From the NCBI GenBank assembly GCA_002359465.1, contig DENA01000016.1, positions 155,323 to 167,195 of the forward strand: a DNA stretch of 11,873 nucleotides, read 5' to 3'. This stretch comes from Ruminococcaceae bacterium UBA2656 (GTDB lineage: Bacteria; Bacillota; Clostridia; Oscillospirales; Acutalibacteraceae). This document shows positions 1 through 5,753 of this stretch, one piece after another (position 1 is the stretch's first letter; every line of letters starts with the position of its first letter). The notes beneath the pieces were generated by a model. It worked only from the letters and a program-made list of their open reading frames with translations, ran no database searches and was not told the DNA's origin. Both the position numbers and the translations under genes were made by a program.

Positions 1-877
1 TCTCTTTGAATATTCGGCTTGCAATCCGCGAAATAACGACGCCAACCACAACAATAACAATCGCAATGGTGGAACCGTAGTCCACATCACCCATTGTAAA
101 TGTCTGGTTATACATGTAAGTTCCCTTCAGCCAGCGCTTATCCATCGGCATACCCGCGCCCATCATAATCCAGGGCAGGTCAAACACCTTCAGCGCGCCT
201 GTGACTGCCAATATAAGGCAGGTGATAAGAACATTGTGCAGGAGCGGCAGCGAAATATAGCGAATACGATTGAACCCGCTTGCGCCGTCAATCTCCGCTG
301 CTTCGTAAATTTCCGGTGAGATATTATTCAGGCCGGTTACGATGATGACGAAATAAAATCCGACATACTGCCACATAACCGGAGTCATCATTGTGAACAG
401 GAAATGTGCTTCGTCCTTCCAATCGATCATATCGGTCATGCCAAACTTCATCAGCAGCTGGTTTACCATGCCGCCGTCATATAAAAAAATCAGGTTGAAT
501 AAAAGTCCCAGCGCCGTTGCGGAGATTACAATCGGAAAAAAGTACACCGTTCTGAAAAATTGAGTGCCCTTTTTAATGTTATCGATCAGCAACGCAAGCA
601 GTAAAGCAATCCCAACCTGAAAAATGATTGTCAAAAGCATGAGCAGCATGGTATTGACCAGTGCTGTATTCATAATCGGATCCTGAAACAGTTTTGCATA
701 ATTAAGATACCAAGGTGAATTAAATCCCCCCGCTGCCGTACCAAGTCCGGTAATATTGCAAAAACTATTGTAAATATTCATAGCAAAAGGATAATACAGG
801 AACAAACCCATAAATAAGAATGCAGGAATCAGAAATACCGCCAACGGTGATTTTCTTTTGTAAATCGTCGAATTCAT
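1..877 (-). CDS. Carbohydrate ABC transporter permease, UgpA/MalF-like, partial (3' end beyond left edge)
   Basis: Inner-membrane subunit of a sugar ABC importer that forms the channel and couples to a cytoplasmic ATPase. I translated 292 codons from the ATG at 875-877; the frame stays open to the window edge, so the C-terminus is missing. A hydrophobic segment lies at about residues 12-34, others at about 73-98, 108-132, 160-183, 215-240 and 268-285. The permease signature (EAA loop) is clear at residues 191-211, with E192-A193-A194, G198 and the closing L210-P211; this loop docks on the ATPase. Family: MalFG/UgpA type (COG1175). The start is supported by GAGGG about 9 bases upstream; an earlier out-of-frame ATG at 881-883 opens only a short ORF. 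It lies downstream of the binding-protein gene, separated by a hairpin. A second permease would normally follow beyond the left edge. The substrate cannot be read from the sequence. Confidence 0.93.
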   Translation of the reverse strand, partial: MNSTIYKRKSPLAVFLIPAFLFMGLFLYYPFAMNIYNSFCNITGLGTAAGGFNSPWYLNYAKLFQDPIMNTALVNTMLLMLLTIIFQVGIALLLALLIDNIKKGTQFFRTVYFFPIVISATALGLLFNLIFLYDGGMVNQLLMKFGMTDMIDWKDEAHFLFTMMTPVMWQYVGFYFVIIVTGLNNISPEIYEAAEIDGASGFNRIRYISLPLLHNVLITCLILAVTGALKVFDLPWIMMGAGMPMDKRWLKGTYMYNQTFTMGDVDYGSTIAIVIVVVGVVISRIASRIFKE

Positions 878-894
878 TTATCATCGCCCTCTTT

Positions 895-931
895 AAAAAA
901 ACCGGAGAGCTGATACACCGCTCTCCGGTTT
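895..931 (-). terminator. Terminator-like hairpin between binding protein and permease genes
   Basis: Perfect 12-bp inverted repeat: AAACCGGAGAGC at 899-910 and its complement at 920-931, with a 9-base loop. Read on the minus strand the stem is followed directly by a run of seven T (three of them in the stem base), the form of an intrinsic terminator. It lies 45 bases past the binding-protein stop and just ahead of the permease ribosome binding site. Because the permease probably depends on the same transcript, I infer a partial terminator or mRNA 3'-end stabiliser that lets the binding protein be made in excess. Confidence 0.85.
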
Positions 932-976
932 CCATATAACATTGAAATTGAACAGGAAAATATGTGAGATGAGTAA

Positions 977-2293
977 TTAGCCTTTGATTGCGAGGCAGGC
1001 ATCGATTGCCTTCTCAGCCGTTGTTTTTCCGGTTGCGATATTCTTAACATCTGCAAACAACGCAGTACGCGCTGTTTGTATCAAACCGTCCTGCGTGGCG
1101 GGAGCGATTCCGGTTGCGCCCTTTGTCATAGCCATAGCTGCTTTTTCCAGAGAATCCGTATTACCCGCAGCAGTTGTACCGTTCTTCAATGCGGTAACTG
1201 CTGTCGCGCCAAATTTGGAAACCACTTCATCCGTTGTCATTGCTTCAACAAAATCAACGCATGCCTTCTGCTTGGCGGGATCGCTCCACGCTTTTTTGGT
1301 AATATAATAGCCCATGGACAGGCCGCCGATGATCTCCGTGGATTTCCTTCCGTTTTCGCTTGGTACATATGTAACTGTAAAATCATCTACGCTCTTTGCA
1401 TTTTTTTGGAACCATCCAATCTTCCATGAACCATCGATTGCAAAAGCGGCTTTGTCGTCAGCCATAAGCTGGAAGGTTTCCGCATCTGTTGCAGTTGTGG
1501 TGTTCTTTGGGAAGTAACCTTTTGTATATAGAGTTTTAATATCATTGAGACCTTCTGTCCAGGCTTTGCCGACCTCATCTGTAGAAGAAGCGGGAAGCTT
1601 CGTATGGGTTGCCAGTGTACCGTGGTTAAACACGCAGTATTCAAACCAGTAATGAGGGACCTCCTGCAAAGAACAGGCAATCGGCGTTTTCCCCTTCGAT
1701 TTAATCGTTTCACAGTCTTTCAGGAACTGATCCCATGTGTAATCCGCACCGGGAACTTCAACACCGCAGTCTTTGAGGACCTTCTTATTTACATACAGGC
1801 CTTCCCAGTAACCGTTTACCGGAACGGAATAGTTTTTGCCGTCCGCGGGGGAAGCCCCGAGAAGATCATCCCTCATATTGCCCGCATAGTCGGGATACGT
1901 CTTGCGGATTTCATCGATGCTGACTACTTTGCCGCCCTGAACAAGCTTGTTCGCGTCAACGCCGTTAAAGTAAAAGAGTACGTCCGGTTCAGCGCCTGTT
2001 TCAAAGTCAGCCATAATTTTGGATTTCCACTCTTCATTGGAAGTGCCGGAGGCATCCTTTACTGTGTTGCCGGTAGCAGACTCATAAGCCTTGTAAGCCT
2101 CTTCATAATTTGCTCTGTTGCCGTCATCGCCTCCATATGATGTTACGACCGTAATTTCCACCGGTTTCACCGCCTCGGAAGACGCCGCCTGAGAAGCGGC
2201 CTGTGATGCCGCAGGTACGGGTGTGCTTTGACATCCGACAAGCATTGAACCGCTGAGCGCCATTGTAAGGATGAATGCAATTACCCTTTTCAT
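977..2293 (-). CDS. Carbohydrate ABC transporter substrate-binding lipoprotein
   Basis: Extracellular, membrane-anchored solute-binding protein that captures a sugar or oligosaccharide and delivers it to the ABC permease. The 438-residue protein begins with a lipoprotein signal peptide: basic MKR, a hydrophobic core, and the lipobox LVGC with the lipidated Cys at residue 21. A Ser/Ala/Gln-rich linker with the repeat AASQAASQAASS follows (about 29-40), then the mature family 1 extracellular solute-binding fold (COG1653 type). Length is normal for the family. The ATG at 2291-2293 has a strong TGGAGG about 7 bases upstream (2301-2306). It sits 107 bases downstream of the YesM-type kinase gene and upstream of the permease, so it is probably co-transcribed with the kinase, with possible extra local initiation. 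Family membership is clear; the ligand is not. An oligosaccharide is likely given the neighbouring glycan phosphorylases, but this is inference from context. Confidence 0.95.
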   Translation of the reverse strand: MKRVIAFILTMALSGSMLVGCQSTPVPAASQAASQAASSEAVKPVEITVVTSYGGDDGNRANYEEAYKAYESATGNTVKDASGTSNEEWKSKIMADFETGAEPDVLFYFNGVDANKLVQGGKVVSIDEIRKTYPDYAGNMRDDLLGASPADGKNYSVPVNGYWEGLYVNKKVLKDCGVEVPGADYTWDQFLKDCETIKSKGKTPIACSLQEVPHYWFEYCVFNHGTLATHTKLPASSTDEVGKAWTEGLNDIKTLYTKGYFPKNTTTATDAETFQLMADDKAAFAIDGSWKIGWFQKNAKSVDDFTVTYVPSENGRKSTEIIGGLSMGYYITKKAWSDPAKQKACVDFVEAMTTDEVVSKFGATAVTALKNGTTAAGNTDSLEKAAMAMTKGATGIAPATQDGLIQTARTALFADVKNIATGKTTAEKAIDACLAIKG

Positions 2294-2400
2294 AAAACAA
2301 CCTCCATTTTATTTGAAATATGCCATATACTTTCCAGTGAGTACTATATTACACTTTCAGCATTAAAAACATAATAGACAATCTTGCCATTTGTTGCATA
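2294..2400 (-). other. Kinase/binding-protein intergenic region
   Basis: A 107-bp AT-rich spacer. It holds the binding-protein ribosome binding site (2301-2306) and a small 11-base palindrome, ATATG-C-CATAT, at 2318-2328 about 25 bases ahead of the start codon. TAATAT/TATAGT-like hexamers occur on the minus strand but none has a good -35 box at normal spacing, so I do not call a promoter. No terminator-like stem is visible, consistent with read-through from the kinase gene. Confidence 0.4.
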
Positions 2401-4155
2401 TTATTGTTTTGATTGGTTAATAGCAATAACTATTCTGGAAACTGTATGGCCATAACTGTTCATTTTGATTGAAAGACCGCTGCTTTCCCCGTAAATAATC
2501 TTCAAACGTTGATTTACATTACGGATCCCCAGGTTGTTCGCGCTTTCATTTGCGGCATCATATTCATCCGACAGCAGGCGCTCAATGCGCCTTTCATCCT
2601 CCGGTGTCATCGCGCCGTCATTTTCCACTTCAAGAATCAGGTTGTCTCCCTCGCGGAAAATACGAATCACAATGACTCCTTTCTGCTGCGGCTGAATTCC
2701 ATGCTCGACAGCGTTCTCAATAATCGGCTGCATAATTAAACGCGGCGCGTACAGGTCCAAAAGAGAAGAATCAATTTCCTTTTTAACGGTCAGCCGTTTC
2801 CCAAGCCGTTCAGAAATGATGTACAGATACGCGTCCACATACATCATTTCTTGGGAAACATGGACAATCGGCCTGCCCTTGCGGTCTATCGCGGCGTCAA
2901 GCATGGTGGAGAGCGCTTCAATCATACGTGAAACCTTAACATTGTCGGAGAGTCTTGCCTCCCAATTGATAATTTCCAGTGTGTTGTTCAGAAAATGCGG
3001 ATTGATTTGAGATTGAAGCGCCATGATACGGGCATCACGCAGAGCCAGTTCTTCCCTGTAAATCCGATCAAACTGATACTTCAGTTTGGATGACATGCTG
3101 TTAAACGCGTCCGTAAGGTACTGAAATTCGATACTGCGAGAGTCGCCTGAAACCTGAACGCCAAAATTACCTTCTTCTATATTCCCCGCCTCCACGATCA
3201 GCCGGTCAATCGGGCGTGACACGTTCCGGGTAAAAAACCAGATTACAAGAGCAAGCAGCGGAACAATCAGAATTCCCATCCATGCAAGTATGATCTTAAA
3301 TCTGTTCAGCTCCGCTGCAAGGGGAGAAATGTCCACCGCGATTACATAGGAAATTCGGTACACTCCGGTCCTGCTCATTCCATAAAGGTAAGTACGGCCT
3401 CCAATGCTCTGGAACGTCTGACTGTCGGACTTCAGTACAATTCCCAAGCGCTGGGGTGCGAGCTGTTCTCCATTCAGTACGACCGGCGTGTCATTGAGCC
3501 AGATTGTCGTGTCCTTTCCCCAAACAATATTTTTGATACCGGCAAACATACTCGCAGTATCCAACTGCATCGTCAGCACCGCATAGGGCTTATAATCTCC
3601 GTCAAGAATATTTCTGACCATATAGATCCGTCCGTCGGCATTCATAAAACCAATATCACTTCCCAGCGTTTCTGACAGTTCGCGCACTTTTTGATGCGCA
3701 TGATTGCTATATTCCTGCACGGCGGAGGTTGCGTTGTAGGTTGCATTAAACGTGTAATAAACATTGCTCGGTTCCTTGCAGAAATAAAGTGCCGTAATTA
3801 AAAATTTATCGTCGTATTTGTATTGCTGCGATAAAAAAGCCGTAATCCGATCATACAGCTCGTTTGCATCCCCTGTTCGATTAAAACTGCTGTATGCATC
3901 TTTAATTGTTGGATTGTAGGAAGCATACCTTGAGGAAGAAATAGCGGAATCGATTTGATTGACTGCGGTTTTCACGGAATTATTTGCGGAAGTAGTAATT
4001 GTTTCCGTAATCTGATCATTGATATTGTGTGTAATATAATACCCGGTCGCACCGCTGATTAAAGCGATCGGCAAAATCCAGCATGCTATAATAATACAGA
4101 CCAGTCCCCACTTGAGAGAGAATTTTCTAGAATTTCTCTCTATCCTCATTTTCAT
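2401..4155 (-). CDS. YesM/LytS-type sensor histidine kinase
   Basis: Membrane sensor kinase of the sugar-related YesM family (His_kinase plus HATPase_c), 584 residues. Layout: short basic N-terminus; membrane helix at about 16-39; extracellular sensing region at about 40-285 (Cache-like by position and length); second helix at about 286-308; HAMP linker at about 309-362 (NVSRPIDRLI start); dimerisation/phosphoacceptor region with QINPHFLNN, where His387 is the predicted phosphorylation site; N box PIIENAVEHG (Asn481); ATP-lid motif ENDG (511-514); and glycine motif NLGIRNVNQRL (541-551). All catalytic motifs are intact. The ATG at 4153-4155 follows a GGAG about 9 bases upstream. It has its own extended -10 promoter right after the mutase terminator and heads the transporter genes. 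YesM-type kinases normally pair with an AraC-type YesN response regulator; none is adjacent here. The signal is probably a sugar, or a sugar-loaded binding protein, but that is inference. Confidence 0.95.
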   Translation of the reverse strand: MKMRIERNSRKFSLKWGLVCIIIACWILPIALISGATGYYITHNINDQITETITTSANNSVKTAVNQIDSAISSSRYASYNPTIKDAYSSFNRTGDANELYDRITAFLSQQYKYDDKFLITALYFCKEPSNVYYTFNATYNATSAVQEYSNHAHQKVRELSETLGSDIGFMNADGRIYMVRNILDGDYKPYAVLTMQLDTASMFAGIKNIVWGKDTTIWLNDTPVVLNGEQLAPQRLGIVLKSDSQTFQSIGGRTYLYGMSRTGVYRISYVIAVDISPLAAELNRFKIILAWMGILIVPLLALVIWFFTRNVSRPIDRLIVEAGNIEEGNFGVQVSGDSRSIEFQYLTDAFNSMSSKLKYQFDRIYREELALRDARIMALQSQINPHFLNNTLEIINWEARLSDNVKVSRMIEALSTMLDAAIDRKGRPIVHVSQEMMYVDAYLYIISERLGKRLTVKKEIDSSLLDLYAPRLIMQPIIENAVEHGIQPQQKGVIVIRIFREGDNLILEVENDGAMTPEDERRIERLLSDEYDAANESANNLGIRNVNQRLKIIYGESSGLSIKMNSYGHTVSRIVIAINQSKQ

Positions 4156-4220
4156 AGCTATTCTCCGCTTTCATAAATTCAAAACAGATTTACGTGTGTG
4201 AGTATAATTCCATATGTTCA

Positions 4221-4229
4221 ATTATAACA
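4221..4229 (-). promoter_or_regulatory. Extended -10 promoter for the kinase/transporter genes
   Basis: On the minus strand the sequence reads TGTTATAAT: a consensus TATAAT (4221-4226) preceded by the TGn extension (4227-4229). It lies about 65 bases upstream of the kinase ATG. No good -35 hexamer exists at 16-18 bp; that position falls on the T-run and stem of the terminator at 4241-4273. Extended -10 promoters can work without a strong -35 box. This supports the kinase, binding protein and permease forming a transcription unit separate from the mutase. Confidence 0.65.
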
Positions 4230-4240
4230 TAGTACCTTTC

Positions 4241-4273
4241 AAAAAGGCAGCCGCAAATTTCGGCTGCCTTTTT
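4241..4273 (-). terminator. Intrinsic terminator after the mutase gene
   Basis: Perfect 13-bp inverted repeat AAAAAGGCAGCCG / CGGCTGCCTTTTT at 4241-4253 and 4261-4273 with a 7-base loop. It begins 9 bases after the mutase stop codon. The GC-rich core followed by T5 is a textbook intrinsic terminator. Because the A and T runs are symmetrical it could stop transcription from either side, although no plus-strand gene is seen nearby. Confidence 0.93.
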
Positions 4274-4282
4274 GAGGAGTTG

Positions 4283-5737
4283 TTATGAAAGAGAAAGGAA
4301 TTGTTTTAAAACATCGCTGGTTTCCTGCGCGGCCTTGAGGGTAGGCATTTCGCAAAAAATTCGCAGCAGCGGTTCTGTACCGGAAAAGCGGGCAATAATC
4401 CAGCCTTTATTTTTAAAGTAAACCTTACAGCCGTCCATATAGGATACCTTTTCGATTTCGTACGGAAATTCCGGCAGCAGTTTATCCTGAAGCAGGATTT
4501 CTGTTATTTTATCTTTTACTTCTTGTGAAAACCGAAAGTCGCATTCATCCATCTCGCAGCTCCCGTATTGATCGGCAATTTCGCTGTATATCTCCGACAG
4601 CCTGCGGCCTGTGGTTGCGATCATCTCCACAAGCAGCGAAGCCGCATAAATGCCATCCTTACCCTGAATATGTCCGCGCACGGTAAGTCCACCGGAGGAT
4701 TCCCCCCCGATAATCGCATTTGTTTCCGCCATTTTGGAAGAAACATATTTAAATCCTACCGGAACTTCATAGCAGGTCTCTCCAAAATTCTCGGCGATGC
4801 GGTCAAGCAGATGGGTTGTGGCAATGTTTCGCACCGCCGCTCCGTGCCATCCTTTAAACTTCATAAGGTAATAATAGAGCATGACCAGTATTTTGTTCGG
4901 ATGCAAAAACTCAGCCCTGTCATTAATCACACCGAGTCTGTCTGCATCGCCGTCGGTTGCGATCCCAATGTCGCAGTGATTCTCCTCAACATAATTCATC
5001 AGCCCGGCAAGCGTTTTGCTGTTCGGCGCGGGCAGTCTGCCCCCAAATAACGCATCGTGCCGCTCATGGATGATATCCACATTACACCGTGCCGTGAGCA
5101 AAATGGTTTGCAGCGCCGTTTTACTGACCCCGTACATTGGGTCAAGTACAATTTTGAGGCTGCGGCTTCGAATCGCGTCCATGTTAATGGAACGGATAAT
5201 GCTGTCAATATATTGATTCATCGGATTAATCAGCTCAATTCTGCCGTTTCTTACCCCGTCTTCAAACGGTATCCGCTTAATTTCAGTTGGGTCTATGTCT
5301 TTTATGTATTGTTCCAATTCACCTGTTAAGGCTTCGTCGGCATCACGTCCCCCCTTCATGAAAACCTTAATCCCATTGTAAATTGCAGGATTATGACTGG
5401 CGGTTACCGCCATGCCGTAAGGCAGTCCATAATATTGCACCGCAAACATAATTAATGGAGTAGGCGATTCCCTGTTGATCAACCTGCAGGGGATTCCCTC
5501 CCCCGCCATCACCTCCGCGGCCCATTTGGCCGCCTCTTCCGACAGGAACCTCCGGGCATATCCGATTACGAAACCATTTTCAGCTTCCTGATCTTTTAGC
5601 TTTCCGGCAATTGCAGCCGTTAACAGTTGGACATTCGCTTTGGTAAATTCCTCACCGATTACTGCGCGCCATCCGCCTGTTCCAAATTTAATCATATTTT
5701 CACCGCACTTTTCTCCGTACACAAAACCGCTCTGCAC
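4283..5737 (-). CDS. Phosphohexomutase (phosphoglucomutase/phosphomannomutase family)
   Basis: Alpha-D-phosphohexomutase that interconverts hexose-1-phosphate and hexose-6-phosphate in the cytoplasm. With the GTG start it is 484 residues and shows the four domain signatures: catalytic phosphoserine loop TASHNP (Ser114); metal-binding TDGDADR (261-267; Asp262, 264 and 266); sugar-binding loop GGESSGG (344-350); and phosphate-binding RFSGTEP (450-456). All key residues are present. A family GYDxR-like position reads GYARR (59-63). Start choice is uncertain. GTG at 5735-5737 has a strong GGAGG 9 bases upstream and lies 16 bases after the phosphorylase stop. ATG at 5693-5695 gives MIKFGTGGWR, where family members usually begin, with a weaker GGTGA. 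It is probably translated from the same mRNA as the upstream phosphorylase, so its likely job is to turn the released sugar-1-phosphate (GlcNAc-1-P or Glc-1-P) into the 6-phosphate. Substrate is inferred from context. Confidence 0.93.
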   Translation of the reverse strand: MQSGFVYGEKCGENMIKFGTGGWRAVIGEEFTKANVQLLTAAIAGKLKDQEAENGFVIGYARRFLSEEAAKWAAEVMAGEGIPCRLINRESPTPLIMFAVQYYGLPYGMAVTASHNPAIYNGIKVFMKGGRDADEALTGELEQYIKDIDPTEIKRIPFEDGVRNGRIELINPMNQYIDSIIRSINMDAIRSRSLKIVLDPMYGVSKTALQTILLTARCNVDIIHERHDALFGGRLPAPNSKTLAGLMNYVEENHCDIGIATDGDADRLGVINDRAEFLHPNKILVMLYYYLMKFKGWHGAAVRNIATTHLLDRIAENFGETCYEVPVGFKYVSSKMAETNAIIGGESSGGLTVRGHIQGKDGIYAASLLVEMIATTGRRLSEIYSEIADQYGSCEMDECDFRFSQEVKDKITEILLQDKLLPEFPYEIEKVSYMDGCKVYFKNKGWIIARFSGTEPLLRIFCEMPTLKAAQETSDVLKQFLSLS

Positions 5738-5746
5738 GGCGAGCTG

Positions 5747-5751
5747 CCTCC
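5747..5751 (-). promoter_or_regulatory. Ribosome binding site GGAGG for the GTG start of the mutase
   Basis: GGAGG on the minus strand lies between the phosphorylase stop (5754-5756) and the GTG at 5735-5737, with 9 bases of spacing. It favours the longer form of the mutase. It is about 50 bases from the alternative ATG at 5693-5695, too far to serve it directly. Confidence 0.55.
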
Positions 5752-5753
5752 GT

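Noticed and set aside
874..1056. 60-codon minus-strand ORF overlapping the end of the binding-protein gene and spanning the hairpin
   Set aside because: It overlaps the binding-protein coding region in another frame, runs through a perfect terminator stem, and its sequence is of low plausibility. Its TGA overlap with the permease ATG looks accidental.
1604..2140. 178-codon plus-strand ORF opposite the binding-protein gene
   Set aside because: It lies wholly antisense to a clear lipoprotein gene with all its family features, shows no recognisable domain, and has no convincing ribosome binding site.
2318..2328. Palindrome ATATG-C-CATAT ahead of the binding-protein gene as a specific operator
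   Set aside because: Very AT-rich and short, so it is expected by chance; no second copy was noticed upstream of the other genes.
4166..4173. TGAAAGCG on the minus strand ahead of the kinase gene, resembling half of a CcpA cre site
   Set aside because: The second half of the cre consensus is not present (GAGAAT in place of the TTTCA-like arm), and the motif overlaps the ribosome binding site region.
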